Shown in pieces: positions 19,375-28,177 of a stretch of 64,000 nucleotides of DNA (position 1 is the stretch's first letter; each line of letters begins with the position of its first letter). The notes below the pieces were generated by a model, which saw only the letters and a program-made list of their open reading frames with translations, did no database searches and was not told the DNA's origin. This DNA is from Paracoccus litorisediminis (GTDB taxonomy: Bacteria > Pseudomonadota > Alphaproteobacteria > Rhodobacterales > Rhodobacteraceae), in contig NZ_WMIG01000002.1 in the NCBI RefSeq assembly GCF_009711205.1, positions 558,001-622,000 of the forward strand, read 5' to 3'. The position numbers and the translations under genes are program-made.

Positions 19375-20122
19375 TCTGAAGCGTCGGCTGGGCCTTGCGC
19401 TTGGCGCTCTGATCGCGATGACCCTGCCCGCCGCGGCAGAAGGCATCTGCGAAAAGCGCGACTTCGACGGTCAGGGCTATGTCGTCTGCACCCTGAATGC
19501 CGCGCAGGAGCCGGGCCTGAAGCTGTGGCTGAACGATGCCAATGGCCGCGTGCTGGGCGACTTCTACAGCGTCCGCAAGACCCTTGCGCCGGACGAGGTG
19601 CTGGCCTTCGCCATGAACGCGGGCATGTATCACGAGGATTATTCCCCCGTCGGGCTGTATGTCAGCGAGGGCACCAAGGAGCATGACATCGTTACGGCGG
19701 GCGGCGGCGGCAATTTCGGCATGCTGCCGAATGGCGTCTTCTGCGCCGGCGGCGACAAGCCCTACCGCGTGATGGAAAGCCGCGCCTTTGCCAAGGCACA
19801 GCCGGAATGCCGCCTGGCGACACAATCGGGGCCGATGCTGGTCATCGACGGCGATCTGCATCCGCGTTTCCTGATCGACAGCGACAGCCGCTATGTCCGG
19901 AACGGCGTCGGCGTGTCGCCCGACGGGCAGACGGCGTGGTTCGCGATCTCGGACCGGGCGGTGACCTTCCACGAATTCGGTCGCCTGTTCAGGGACGGCC
20001 TTGGCGCGCGCGATGCGCTTTACTTCGACGGCTCGATCTCGCGGCTTTATGCGCCCGAGCTGCGGCGGTCGGATTTCGGCCGCCGTCTGGGGCCGATCAT
20101 CGGATATACGGGAAAGAACTGA
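19364..20122 (+). CDS. Exported phosphodiester glycosidase family protein
   Basis: 252 residues with a Sec signal peptide (MKIDLKRR, hydrophobic core to ~24, cleavage after AAA). The mature part has the phosphodiester glycosidase/DUF2233 pattern: [59 protein letters not shown] and [12 protein letters not shown]. The mammalian relative removes GlcNAc from phosphodiesters; bacterial substrates are mostly unknown and probably periplasmic or cell-wall. It starts inside the rbfA stop region (ATGAAGATTGA) and ends 1 bp before truB, an odd place for an exported protein. Confidence 0.82.
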   Translation: MKIDLKRRLGLALGALIAMTLPAAAEGICEKRDFDGQGYVVCTLNAAQEPGLKLWLNDANGRVLGDFYSVRKTLAPDEVLAFAMNAGMYHEDYSPVGLYVSEGTKEHDIVTAGGGGNFGMLPNGVFCAGGDKPYRVMESRAFAKAQPECRLATQSGPMLVIDGDLHPRFLIDSDSRYVRNGVGVSPDGQTAWFAISDRAVTFHEFGRLFRDGLGARDALYFDGSISRLYAPELRRSDFGRRLGPIIGYTGKN

Positions 20123-20123
20123 C

Positions 20124-21020
20124 ATGGCGCGGAAAAAGGGACGCGAGATCCACGGTTGGCTGATCGTGGACAAGCCCGCAGGCGTGGGCTCGACCGATGT
20201 GGTCAGCAAGGTTCGCTGGGCGCTGGACGCTAAGAAGGCCGGCCATGCCGGGACGCTGGACCCCGATGCGACGGGCGTGCTGGCGATCGCGCTGGGAGAG
20301 GCCACCAAGACCGTGCCGATCCTGACCGATGCGCTGAAAGCCTATGACTTCACGGTGAACTGGGGCGCGGAAACCAGTTCGGACGACGCCTCGGGCGAGG
20401 TGGTGAAAACCAACGACGCCCGCCCGACCGAGGATGCGATCCGCGGGGCACTGCCCGCTTTTGTCGGCGACATCATGCAGGTTCCGCCGCGCGTGTCCGC
20501 CGTCCGGGTTGATGGCGCGCGCGCCTATGATCTGGCCCGCGAAGGCGAGGTGGTCGAGCTGGCCGCACGTCCCCTTTGGGTCGAATCGCTGGAACTGCTG
20601 GGGGTGACGGCGGATCAGGCGCAGCTGCGCATGGTCTGCGGCAAGGGCGGCTATGTCCGCGCCATTGCCCGCGATCTGGGACGCACCCTTGGCTGCCTTG
20701 GCCATGTCGACCATCTGCGCCGGATCTGGTCGGGTCCGTTCGAGGCGGCAGACGGCCTCGCCTTTGACCGTATCGACCGCGCCAATCAGGCCGAGATCGA
20801 GGCGGCCCTGCTGCCGATCCAGTCGGCGCTTTCCGACCTGCCCCAGATGCAGGCCACCGAGATCGGCGAGACCCGCATCCTGAACGGCAATCCCGGTCAG
20901 GTTCTGGGCCATGCCGAATTCGGCGAGGACGTCTGGGTCAGCCGCAATGGCCGCGCCCTGTGCATCGGCCGCTATATGGGCGGCGAGGTCCAGCCCAGCC
21001 GCGTCTTCAATCTGGGCTGA
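20124..21020 (+). CDS. truB: tRNA pseudouridine(55) synthase TruB
   Basis: 298 residues; makes pseudouridine 55 in the T-loop of tRNAs. Start ATG 20124, just after the upstream stop. Family motifs: [17 protein letters not shown], the catalytic [14 protein letters not shown] with Asp46, YDFTVNWG, the [19 protein letters not shown] block and [16 protein letters not shown] 10-bp perfect inverted repeat follows the stop. Confidence 0.96.
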   Translation: MARKKGREIHGWLIVDKPAGVGSTDVVSKVRWALDAKKAGHAGTLDPDATGVLAIALGEATKTVPILTDALKAYDFTVNWGAETSSDDASGEVVKTNDARPTEDAIRGALPAFVGDIMQVPPRVSAVRVDGARAYDLAREGEVVELAARPLWVESLELLGVTADQAQLRMVCGKGGYVRAIARDLGRTLGCLGHVDHLRRIWSGPFEAADGLAFDRIDRANQAEIEAALLPIQSALSDLPQMQATEIGETRILNGNPGQVLGHAEFGEDVWVSRNGRALCIGRYMGGEVQPSRVFNLG

Positions 21021-21032
21021 GCCCTGCCGGAA

Positions 21033-21062
21033 CCTGCCGCTTAGACCCGCTCAAGCGGCAGG
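21033..21062. terminator. Inverted repeat between convergent truB and MOSC genes
   Basis: CCTGCCGCTT (21033-21042) pairs perfectly with AAGCGGCAGG (21053-21062), loop of 10 nt. It overlaps the 3' end of the MOSC gene. No T-run on either side, so it may stabilise 3' ends rather than terminate on its own. Confidence 0.5.
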
Positions 21063-21583
21063 TGGGGCAGCGGCGGATTGATGACGGCGATGGCATCGCC
21101 CGGCTTGACCGTACCGCCCGACCGCACCACTGCCATGATCCCCGATTTGCGGATCAGCGTGCCATTTGCCGCCTTGACCAGAACCGCGCCCAGCAGCCCT
21201 TTGCGGAAATTCTCGATCTGCGCGCAGGGATTGCGCAGGCCGGTGACCTCCAGTTCCACCTGATCGCCCAGCTTGAGGATTGCGCCGCGTGGCAGCGCCA
21301 GCAGGTCGACGCCCTTGGTGGTGATATTTTCGCCCAGATCGGCCGGGCGGATGTCGAATCCCTGCGCCTTGAGTTCGGAAAACAGCTCGGCATGGATCAG
21401 ATGCACCTGCCGCAGATTCGGCTGCGTCGGATCGGCCCGAACCCGCGAGCGGTGCTTGACGGTAACGCCCTGATGCGCGTCGCCCTCGACCCCAAGCCCG
21501 GTAAGGATGCGGATTTCCGGGGCTTCGATCTTTGAGAAGCGATGCTTCCCATCCTTTGCGACCGCGATAACGCTTCCTGCCAA
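21041..21583 (-). CDS. MOSC domain protein
   Basis: 180 residues, a stand-alone MOSC (molybdenum cofactor sulfurase C-terminal) domain. Blocks: GVEGDAHQG, VHLIHAELFSEL, DLGENITTKGVDLLALPRGAILKLG, ELEVTGLRNPCAQIE with the conserved cysteine, and GGTVKPGDAIAV. MOSC proteins carry sulfur or reduce N-hydroxylated compounds with molybdenum cofactor; the exact role of this class (YiiM-like) is not fixed. Last codons overlap the inverted repeat shared with truB. Confidence 0.85.
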   Translation of the reverse strand: MAGSVIAVAKDGKHRFSKIEAPEIRILTGLGVEGDAHQGVTVKHRSRVRADPTQPNLRQVHLIHAELFSELKAQGFDIRPADLGENITTKGVDLLALPRGAILKLGDQVELEVTGLRNPCAQIENFRKGLLGAVLVKAANGTLIRKSGIMAVVRSGGTVKPGDAIAVINPPLPHLPLERV

Positions 21584-21650
21584 TTGCGACCTCCGGTTTG
21601 CTCGGGCGCATCATCGGCAAGTTCCGCAGGCGATGCCAGCGCGATCAGGT

Positions 21651-21680
21651 CTTGCGCCAGCCACGGTGGACTGGCGCAAG
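21651..21680. terminator. Inverted repeat downstream of the MBL hydrolase
   Basis: CTTGCGCCAG (21651-21660) and CTGGCGCAAG (21671-21680) form a perfect 10-bp stem with a 10-nt loop, 8 bp after the stop of the minus-strand MBL gene. No T-run. Confidence 0.45.
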
Positions 21681-21687
21681 GCCGGTT

Positions 21688-22614
21688 TCAGCCCGCGAAC
21701 TGATAAGTCGCGGGAACATAGCGGAAGGTCCCCTCGGCCTCGCCGGGAGCGATATAGGCCAGCGCCGGGAAGGGCATGTGATAGCCGATGAAGGGAATGC
21801 GGTCGGTGGCCAGACGCGCCAGCACCGTCTTGCGGGTCTCGGCCCCCTTGTCCTTGTCGATGTCAAAGCGGACATGCCATTCGGGGCGCTGGACCGAATA
21901 GACATAGTGATTGAAGGTGTCGCCGGTCACCAGCAGGCGCTGGCCATCGCTTTCCAGCAGGTAGGTCGTGTGGCCCGGCGTATGGCCGTAAGCCCCTGCG
22001 GCGGTGATGCCTGGCATGACCTCATCCCCATCCGCGATCAGGCGGGCATTGCCGATCAGCGGCGCGACATGGGTGGTGTAGGCCTCGGCGGGGTTGGCGG
22101 CCCAATGGTCGGCCTCGACCTTGGGGGCGATCAGCTGCGCCTTGGCAAAGACCGGCGCGCCGTCCTTGGTCAGGGCGCTGACATGGTCCCCATGCATATG
22201 GGTCAGCAGCACATGCGTCACGTCCTCGGGCGCATAGCCCGCCGCCGCCAGCGCCGAGACCGTCACCTCGGGGAACATGCCCGTGTCGATCAGGACCAGC
22301 GCGTCCGGCGTCTTGACCAGCGTCATGGTGAAGGAATTGCCCGACTTGTCCGCGGGGATGAAATTCGCCTCGCTGAGCTTTTCCCATTCGGCAGGGTCGG
22401 CAGTCAGGCCAAAGGTCTCGATCGGCTTCTCGCGCATGGCGGCGCCGCCCAGCAGGGTCGACACCTGAAACGCGCCAAGCTGAATCGCATGCGCCTTGCC
22501 CGCAGGCTTGGCATCGGGCGCGGGGGCCTGCGCCAAGGCGGGCAGCGCGATCAGTGCCGGCAGGCCCGCCCCCATCATCATCGCTCCCCGACGGCTGATT
22601 CCACTTCCGGTCAT
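21688..22614 (-). CDS. Tat-exported metallo-beta-lactamase fold hydrolase
   Basis: 308 residues. The N terminus has a twin-arginine signal (SRRGAMMMGAGLPALIALPALAQA). The mature domain carries the metal motif THMHGDH (His139, His141, Asp143, His144), then GHTPGHTTY, GDTFNHY and GYHMPFPALAYI with the later metal ligands. The two-metal MBL fold of this subgroup covers lactonases and other esterases of the periplasm; substrate unknown. Monocistronic, with an inverted repeat after the stop. Confidence 0.88.
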   Translation of the reverse strand: MTGSGISRRGAMMMGAGLPALIALPALAQAPAPDAKPAGKAHAIQLGAFQVSTLLGGAAMREKPIETFGLTADPAEWEKLSEANFIPADKSGNSFTMTLVKTPDALVLIDTGMFPEVTVSALAAAGYAPEDVTHVLLTHMHGDHVSALTKDGAPVFAKAQLIAPKVEADHWAANPAEAYTTHVAPLIGNARLIADGDEVMPGITAAGAYGHTPGHTTYLLESDGQRLLVTGDTFNHYVYSVQRPEWHVRFDIDKDKGAETRKTVLARLATDRIPFIGYHMPFPALAYIAPGEAEGTFRYVPATYQFAG

Positions 22615-22695
22615 CTTTCCGCTCCCTGTGGGTGATTCCCCTGCAAGGCTACGGCAAGTCGGATGATTTCCTTATTGAAACTGTCGTGAGATCGC

Positions 22696-23343
22696 TCAGA
22701 ACGGCGCGGGTGCGGTATAGCTTTGCGTGACCCCGGTTTCGGGATGCTTGAAGCGCAGGTTCTCGGCGTGAAGCATCAGGCGCGGGAACTCGGCCGCCTG
22801 ACCTGTGGCGTATAGCGGATCGCCAAGGATCGGGTGGCCCAGCGACGCCATATGGACCCGCAACTGATGGCTGCGGCCCGTCACCGGCGACAGGCGCACG
22901 CGGGTTTCCGTATCGCTGGCGCGGATCACCCGCCAATCGGTCTGGGCGGGGCGGCCCTGTTCATGATCAACCTTTTGCCGGGGCCGGTTCGGCCAGTCGA
23001 CAATCAACGGCAGATCGACGGTGCCGGTCTTGGGATCCAGCCTGCCCCAGAGCCGCGCGAGATAGGTCTTCTTGGTCTTGCGGTCCTCGAACTGCTTGGA
23101 CAGGTGGCGCTGCGCATGCGGCGTCAGGCCAAAGACCATGACCCCCGAGGTGTCCATGTCCAGCCGATGCACCAGCAGGATGGTCGGAAACGCTCCGCGC
23201 AGGCGCTCGATCAGGCAGTCGGTGCGATCCTCGCCCCGGCCCGGCACGGACAGCAGCCCCGAGGGTTTGCTGACCACCAGCACCTCGTGATCGGCATGGA
23301 TCACCTGCGGCTGCTCGGTCGTGGGTTCGTAGACGAAGCTCAT
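22696..23343 (-). CDS. RluA-family pseudouridine synthase
   Basis: 215 residues. The catalytic motif HRLDMDTSG places the nucleophile Asp at 62. Other family blocks: VVSKPSGLLSVPGRG, KTYLARLWG, LSPVTGRSHQLRVHMASLGHPILGDPLY and PRLMLHAENLRF. There is no S4 domain, as in RluA-type enzymes that modify 23S rRNA 746 and tRNA 32; the exact target cannot be told from sequence. 4-bp overlap with the LysE gene upstream. Confidence 0.9.
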   Translation of the reverse strand: MSFVYEPTTEQPQVIHADHEVLVVSKPSGLLSVPGRGEDRTDCLIERLRGAFPTILLVHRLDMDTSGVMVFGLTPHAQRHLSKQFEDRKTKKTYLARLWGRLDPKTGTVDLPLIVDWPNRPRQKVDHEQGRPAQTDWRVIRASDTETRVRLSPVTGRSHQLRVHMASLGHPILGDPLYATGQAAEFPRLMLHAENLRFKHPETGVTQSYTAPAPF

Positions 23344-23966
23344 TTCGACACCAGCCGCAGCGCAAGCCCCGCGAACATCACCGCGGCGATGCGGTTGACG
23401 ATGCCCAGACGCTTGCCGATGACCTGCCCGGCATAGCCGCCGACAATGCCGTAGCCCATGGTAACCAGCGTCCCCGAAGCCATGAACATCAGCCCCAGCC
23501 CAAGGATCTGCTGCCAGATCGGACCGAATTCGGGACGGGTGAATTGCGGCAGGAAAGCCAGCAGGAACAGCACCGGCTTGGGGTTCAGCAGGTTCGACAG
23601 CGCGCCGCGCCGGATGATGCTCCAGGGGCTGCTGGCCGCATGGGCGCTGGGGTCGATCTCGCCCGCGGTCCAGCTTTTATAGGCCAGCCACAGCAGATAA
23701 CCCGCGCCGACGAACTTGATCGCTACCAGTGCCTCGGGATGGGCGGCGACCAGCGCGCCAAGGCCAACCGTCGCCATCACGACATGAAAGATCACGCCCA
23801 TGCCGACGCCGAGCCCGGCCAGCGCGCCCGCGCGCGGGCCGTTCTGAATGCCGCAGGCGCTGGCAAAGAACACGTCCTGACCGGGGGCCAGGTTCAGGAC
23901 CAGCGCACCCGCCATGAAAGCCAGCAATTGCTGCGCCGGAAAATTGGCAATCGTATCCCAGATCAT
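23340..23966 (-). CDS. LysE/RhtB family amino-acid exporter
   Basis: 208-residue inner-membrane protein with about six hydrophobic segments. The N-terminal pattern ALVLNLAPGQDVFFASACGIQNGPRAGALAGLGVGMG and ALSNLLNPKPVLFLLAFLPQF are typical of the LysE/RhtB exporters. Substrate (homoserine, threonine or another amino acid) is unknown. Overlaps the downstream pseudouridine synthase by 4 bp and follows the two GFA genes at close spacing, so 28.0 to 22.7 kb may be one long minus-strand transcript. Confidence 0.88.
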   Translation of the reverse strand: MIWDTIANFPAQQLLAFMAGALVLNLAPGQDVFFASACGIQNGPRAGALAGLGVGMGVIFHVVMATVGLGALVAAHPEALVAIKFVGAGYLLWLAYKSWTAGEIDPSAHAASSPWSIIRRGALSNLLNPKPVLFLLAFLPQFTRPEFGPIWQQILGLGLMFMASGTLVTMGYGIVGGYAGQVIGKRLGIVNRIAAVMFAGLALRLVSK

Positions 23967-23968
23967 GG

Positions 23969-24325
23969 TCAGAGCCCGTAATAGTCGCCGTGGTTTTCGG
24001 GGAAAGAGGGCGCACCCAGCCTTAGCCCAGTCGGCATATCGAATGCACCGGCGGAAACGTCAACCTTTGCCGAGCCATTCCGCCGCCAGAACAGCGTCGA
24101 TCCGCAATGCCCGCAAAACCCCCGACGCGCCTTTAGCGTATGCGCGTACCAGACCAGCCCGTCGTCACGGGTGAATGTCAGTTTGTCCCAGCGGACGCAG
24201 ACATAGGCCCAGACATGGCCCGACCAATTGCGGCAGTGCGTGCAATGGCATTCATGCGCCGTATAGGCCCGCGACCGGGCGGAAAAGGCCACCGCCTCGC
24301 ACAGGCAGCGGCCTTGCGCCTTCAT
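23969..24325 (-). CDS. GFA-domain zinc protein, copy 1
   Basis: 118 residues of the GFA family (named after glutathione-dependent formaldehyde-activating enzyme). Zinc-binding cysteines: RCLCEA, ECHCTHCRNWSG and RGFCGHCGSTLFWRR. Family ending SAGAFDMPTGLRLG. This short type is distant from the true Gfa at 61.9 kb and its function is unknown. Overlaps the second copy by 4 bp. Confidence 0.85.
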   Translation of the reverse strand: MKAQGRCLCEAVAFSARSRAYTAHECHCTHCRNWSGHVWAYVCVRWDKLTFTRDDGLVWYAHTLKARRGFCGHCGSTLFWRRNGSAKVDVSAGAFDMPTGLRLGAPSFPENHGDYYGL

Positions 24326-24717
24326 TCGCGCGGGTCCTGCGGCAGCCCGTCAGCGATGTCATAGTAATCGCCCTTGTCGGCCACAAAGATATGGCCCAGC
24401 AGCCGCAGCCCGGTCGGGCTGTCGAGTGCCCCCGCCGCCACGTCGATGATATCCGACCCGTCACGTTGCCAGAACAGTGACGAGCCGCAGGTCGGGCAGA
24501 ATCCGCGCCGTGCGAAATCCGAGGCGCGATACCATTTCGGCTCGCCCTCTATCACCATGGATTTCGGCAGGATCGCCGCCCAGACATGGCCGGACCAGCG
24601 TCGGCACTGGCCGCAATGGCAGGCTTTCAGCCCGTGATTGTCGTCATAGGTGCCGTGAAAGCGGATCGCGCCGCACAGGCAATGGCCGGTGAATTCAGTG
24701 ACGTCCGAAGGTGGCAT
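24322..24717 (-). CDS. GFA-domain zinc protein, copy 2
   Basis: About 131 residues with the same cysteine plan as its downstream neighbour: HCLCGAIRF, ACHCGQCRRWSGHVW, RGFCPTCGSSLFWQR, then AAGALDSPTGLRL. The pair look like a tandem duplication followed by divergence. ATG 24717 has AGGAG upstream; the longer frame to 24786 would lie inside the preceding msrC gene. It overlaps the msrC end by 23 bp. Function unknown; carbon-sulfur lyase activity is inferred from the family name only. Confidence 0.83.
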   Translation of the reverse strand: MPPSDVTEFTGHCLCGAIRFHGTYDDNHGLKACHCGQCRRWSGHVWAAILPKSMVIEGEPKWYRASDFARRGFCPTCGSSLFWQRDGSDIIDVAAGALDSPTGLRLLGHIFVADKGDYYDIADGLPQDPRE

Positions 24718-25150
24718 CCAGGATCTCCTGCAGGCGGTCTGCATCTTCCTGGGTGAAAGCGTCGGGTTGGTTGCTGTCGATGTCAAGGACGCCGATCAGG
24801 CGGTCATTCGCGGCAAAGACCGGCAGCACCAATTCGGACCGGGTCGAGCTGGCGCAGGCGATGTGACCGGGGAAAGCGTCGACATCGGGCACCAACTGGG
24901 TCGCGCGCGTGCGCGCCGCAGCCCCACACACCCCGCGCGAGAAGGGGATGACCAGACAGCCGTGGCCGCCCTGATAGGGGCCGATCTTGAGCAATTCCAG
25001 CTCGGTCACGCGATAGAAGCCGGTCCAGTCGAAGCGGGCGTCGGAATGGTGGATCTCGCAGGCCAGCGTCGCCATCAGCGCGACCTCATCGGTCTCGCCA
25101 TGGGTCAGGCTTGCAATGGTCTGGGCGAGTTCTGCGTAATCGACGTTCAT
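24695..25150 (-). CDS. msrC: Free methionine-(R)-sulfoxide reductase (GAF domain)
   Basis: 151-residue GAF-domain enzyme that reduces free Met-R-O. The three catalytic cysteines are Cys65, Cys75 and Cys99, with spacings of 10 and 24 residues, the same as in E. coli MsrC (84, 94, 118). Signature blocks are GPYQGGHGCLVIPFSRGVCG and VPDVDAFPGHIACASSTRSE. Start ATG 25150, overlapping the upstream sqdC stop by 4 bp, so it is co-translated with the sulfolipid operon. Confidence 0.93.
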   Translation of the reverse strand: MNVDYAELAQTIASLTHGETDEVALMATLACEIHHSDARFDWTGFYRVTELELLKIGPYQGGHGCLVIPFSRGVCGAAARTRATQLVPDVDAFPGHIACASSTRSELVLPVFAANDRLIGVLDIDSNQPDAFTQEDADRLQEILDATFGRH

Positions 25151-25974
25151 TCCATGTCCTTCAGGTCTTGCAGGATGGCGGGCAGGTCGGCATGCAGCCG
25201 CGCAAGGCCATCGGGACGCCATCCTAACGCATCAAGACGCGCACAGACAGGGACACTGAGCAGGCTTGCATCCGAACGCATCGGCGGGGCAAAGCGGCTG
25301 CCGGTCAGCACTGCGACGCCGGACAGAAGCTCATGATGGTCAAGGATGATGTCGCTGACATTGTAGCTGCCGGACATGGCCGGATCATTCAGGACCAGCA
25401 TGGCGGCCTGACCCAGATCGGCACCATGCACCTCGGTCGCGACGCGCGGCGGCACGGATTTTCCAGAGATGAAATCGCGGATCAGTCCAGCCCATTTCTG
25501 CGGGTGGCCGGGGCCGAAGACCCCGGTCGGGCGCAGGCTGGCTACGTGGAAATCCGGGGCGGCCATGGCGGCAAGGGCGGTCTCCGCCTGCGCCTTGACC
25601 TGACCGTAAAGATTGACCGGCGCGGGTGGCAGATCGTCGGGCAACTCGCTTCCCGCCGGGTAGCCGTCATGGACGGCACGCGAGGACAGAAAGATCACAC
25701 GGTCTACACCCTGATCGCGGGCAGATTGGAAAATATCCAAAGATCCCTGAAGGTTGGCATTCGTGAAGGCATCGGGATCGTCCCCCTCTCCGCCACGATA
25801 CTTGCCCGGAACGTGCTGGAAGGCCGCGTGGATCAGCGCGTCGCATCCGGTCAGATCTGCGGGCTGGCCAAGGCGCCAGCCGGGCAGGGGTTCGACCTGA
25901 TGACCTGCCTCCAGCGCGGCGCGGTGCAGCCAGCGGCCGACAATGCCGGTCGCTCCGATCAGGACGATCCTCAT
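25147..25974 (-). CDS. sqdC: NAD-dependent epimerase/dehydratase, SqdC-like
   Basis: 275-residue Rossmann-fold protein with GATGIVGRW at 8-16 and the YxxxK pair in NLYGQVKAQAE. By sequence alone it is a generic extended short-chain dehydrogenase. The gene order sqdB-sqdD-sqdC, each overlapping by 4 bp, matches the Rhodobacter sphaeroides sulfolipid operon, in which sqdC loss leads to accumulation of sulfoquinovosyl-dihydroxyacetone. I therefore call it SqdC-like. The name rests on context more than on motif. Confidence 0.72.
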   Translation of the reverse strand: MRIVLIGATGIVGRWLHRAALEAGHQVEPLPGWRLGQPADLTGCDALIHAAFQHVPGKYRGGEGDDPDAFTNANLQGSLDIFQSARDQGVDRVIFLSSRAVHDGYPAGSELPDDLPPAPVNLYGQVKAQAETALAAMAAPDFHVASLRPTGVFGPGHPQKWAGLIRDFISGKSVPPRVATEVHGADLGQAAMLVLNDPAMSGSYNVSDIILDHHELLSGVAVLTGSRFAPPMRSDASLLSVPVCARLDALGWRPDGLARLHADLPAILQDLKDME

Positions 25975-26810
25975 GCGGCACCGGGGGGCAGGGGCAGGTC
26001 GCGCGGATCGGGGACGGGGCCGTCACCGGCATGGGCTTTCCACAGGTCTATCAACACCCGCAGACTATCGGCCTTGGCATGATTTTCCCAAGGTTTTTCA
26101 TATTGATAATGCAGCACGCGGATGTCCTGCCAGCGCCACAGATCGGGAAGATTCAACCAGACATATTGCAGCATGTTGTCAAAGACCGGCAGGCCGTGCC
26201 AGTTCGGGAAATAGGCTTCCAGAAACGTCTGGTCGGTGCGCTTCCAGAACTGACCGGGCTGGTCCAGACGGGCCAGCATCGCATCATATGTGGCCTGCGA
26301 GGGCCGCGCGGTGAAGACCCCGGAATTCAAGCGGTGGAAATCGGCCAGAGACTCGTAAACATTTGGTGCGGCTGAAAATTCCGGATAGTCGAACAGCCTG
26401 TCGATGTTCTGCAACACGATCGCATCGGCATCGATGAAGACCACGCGCGCATAGTCCAGCTGCCACAGCCGCAGCTTGGCGAAATTGTCCAATGGCGTGT
26501 GGAAGGGCGGCTTTTCGCCCTTGGTAAAAGGGGCCACGCCATGCAGCCGGGCGCGGGCATGCAAGTTGTTGAATTCATGCGAGGTCGGCAGCAGATCCAC
26601 ATGCACCGCGCGTATACCAAGCGTAGACAGGTCGGACACCGTCTGATCGGGAAGTTCGGTGTAAAGCAGGACAAGATCGGCAGTTGTCCCCGTTCGCCGC
26701 AGGGACCGGAACAGGGCCGCCGCACCGGTCGCGTAATCGGGATTGGTCGCCAGTGTGACAAAGGCGCGATCTGAGCGCGCCTTGCCTTGGGGATGGATAC
26801 CGGAAGTCAC
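25971..26810 (-). CDS. sqdD: GT8-type glycosyltransferase, SqdD-like
   Basis: 279 residues, glycogenin-like GT8 fold. The metal-binding DxD is Asp127-Ala-Asp129 in VVFIDADAIVLQNID; a conserved FNSG-type acceptor loop is seen as RLNSGVF and a TDQTFLEAYF block follows. In Rhodobacter sphaeroides the equivalent SqdD transfers sulfoquinovose in SQDG synthesis. The 4-bp overlaps with sqdB upstream and sqdC downstream support that role here. Confidence 0.83.
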   Translation of the reverse strand: MTSGIHPQGKARSDRAFVTLATNPDYATGAAALFRSLRRTGTTADLVLLYTELPDQTVSDLSTLGIRAVHVDLLPTSHEFNNLHARARLHGVAPFTKGEKPPFHTPLDNFAKLRLWQLDYARVVFIDADAIVLQNIDRLFDYPEFSAAPNVYESLADFHRLNSGVFTARPSQATYDAMLARLDQPGQFWKRTDQTFLEAYFPNWHGLPVFDNMLQYVWLNLPDLWRWQDIRVLHYQYEKPWENHAKADSLRVLIDLWKAHAGDGPVPDPRDLPLPPGAA

Positions 26811-28024
26811 GATACGGAACGCAGCCTTTTGCCTTCGGGATCATGTTCGACGCGTTTGGCCAGATCCTTGGTCCAGGCCGAGACGGCAGGCACACGCGAA
26901 CGGTCGATGCGATGGGCGTATTTACGCGCCACCTCGACCACCTCAGAGAGCAGCCCCTCGGCCAAGGTGATCGGTTTCAGACCCAAGGCCAGGAACTGGT
27001 CGTTCCTGACGATCAGGTCGTTTTCCTCGGCCTCCTTGCGGGGGTTGGGCAGATAGGCGACCTCGGCCCCGGTCAGCTTTGCCACCAGTTCGGCCAGATC
27101 GCGAACGCGATGGGTTTCGGTCATCTGGTTGAAGATATGGACCCGATCGCCTGCAGCGGGGGCATCCTTCAGCGCCAGTTCGATGCAGCGCACCGAATCC
27201 TGCACATGGATGAAGGCGCGGGTCTGGCCTCCGGTGCCATGCACGGTCAGCGGATAGCCGATGGCGGCCTGAATCAGGAAGCGGTTCAACACGGTGCCGT
27301 AATCGCCGTCATAATCGAAACGGTTGATCAGTTGTTCATGCCGCCGGGTCTGATCGGTATGCGTGCCCCAGACGATACCCTGATGCAGGTCGGTGATGCG
27401 CAGCCCGTCATTCTGGGCATAGAACTGGAACAGGATCTGATCGAGGCTTTTGGTCATGTGATAGACCGAGCCGGGCCGGGTCGGATACAGGATCTGCTGT
27501 TCGCGCGGACCGCTGGGCGTATCGATCTGCACGTCCAGATAGCCCTCGGGGATGGGTGCCCCTACCGAGGAGTAGCCATAGACCCCCATCGTCCCCAGAT
27601 GGACCAGATGCGCGTCGATGCCGGTCTCGACCAGCGCCGCCAGCAGGTTATGGGTCGCGTTGGTGTTGTTGTTGACGGTGTAGACCTTGTGGCGGTCGGT
27701 CTTCATCGAATAGGGCGCGGCGCGCTGTTCGGCGAAATGGATGACCGCATGGGGCCGAGTTTCGGCCAGCCAGCTCTTGAGGCGTTCGTATTCGGTGGCA
27801 AGGTTCAGCAGGTGGAAATGGATCTTGCGTCCGGTCAACTGGTGCCAGATCCGGCAGCGTTCCTGAATTGAATCCATCGGGGTCAGGGATTGCACGCCCA
27901 GTTCTGTATCGATCCAGCGGCGCGACAGGTTGTCGAGGATATGGATCTCGTGTCCCAGATCCGACAAATGCAGCGCCGTGGGCCATCCGACAAAACCATC
28001 TCCGCCCAGAACCGCTATGCGCAT
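26807..28024 (-). CDS. sqdB: UDP-sulfoquinovose synthase SqdB
   Basis: 405 residues. Builds UDP-sulfoquinovose from UDP-glucose and sulfite, the committed step of the sulfolipid SQDG. Nucleotide-binding GGDGFVGWPTALHL, then DNLSRRWIDTELGVQSLTPM, which is diagnostic of the SQD1/SqdB family, and catalytic Tyr188 and Lys192 in YHMTK. ERGAPYSM-type block seen as AEQRAAPYSMK. Start ATG 28024, with the excellent ribosome site GGGAGGTGA. First gene of sqdBDC-msrC; divergent from an Rrf2 regulator over 153 bp. Confidence 0.95.
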   Translation of the reverse strand: MRIAVLGGDGFVGWPTALHLSDLGHEIHILDNLSRRWIDTELGVQSLTPMDSIQERCRIWHQLTGRKIHFHLLNLATEYERLKSWLAETRPHAVIHFAEQRAAPYSMKTDRHKVYTVNNNTNATHNLLAALVETGIDAHLVHLGTMGVYGYSSVGAPIPEGYLDVQIDTPSGPREQQILYPTRPGSVYHMTKSLDQILFQFYAQNDGLRITDLHQGIVWGTHTDQTRRHEQLINRFDYDGDYGTVLNRFLIQAAIGYPLTVHGTGGQTRAFIHVQDSVRCIELALKDAPAAGDRVHIFNQMTETHRVRDLAELVAKLTGAEVAYLPNPRKEAEENDLIVRNDQFLALGLKPITLAEGLLSEVVEVARKYAHRIDRSRVPAVSAWTKDLAKRVEHDPEGKRLRSVS

Positions 28025-28177
28025 GTTCACCTCCCTCATGTTGCGCGGCCAGAAATGCGCGCCCAATGTGTCAGAAATATAACGCTTTGACGTCAGTGCT
28101 GTGTTCCCGAAGTTTCTTCAGAAAGGAAAATCCGTGAAATGATTGCAACCCCGCCCGGTCGTGATTATTGATTTTCC

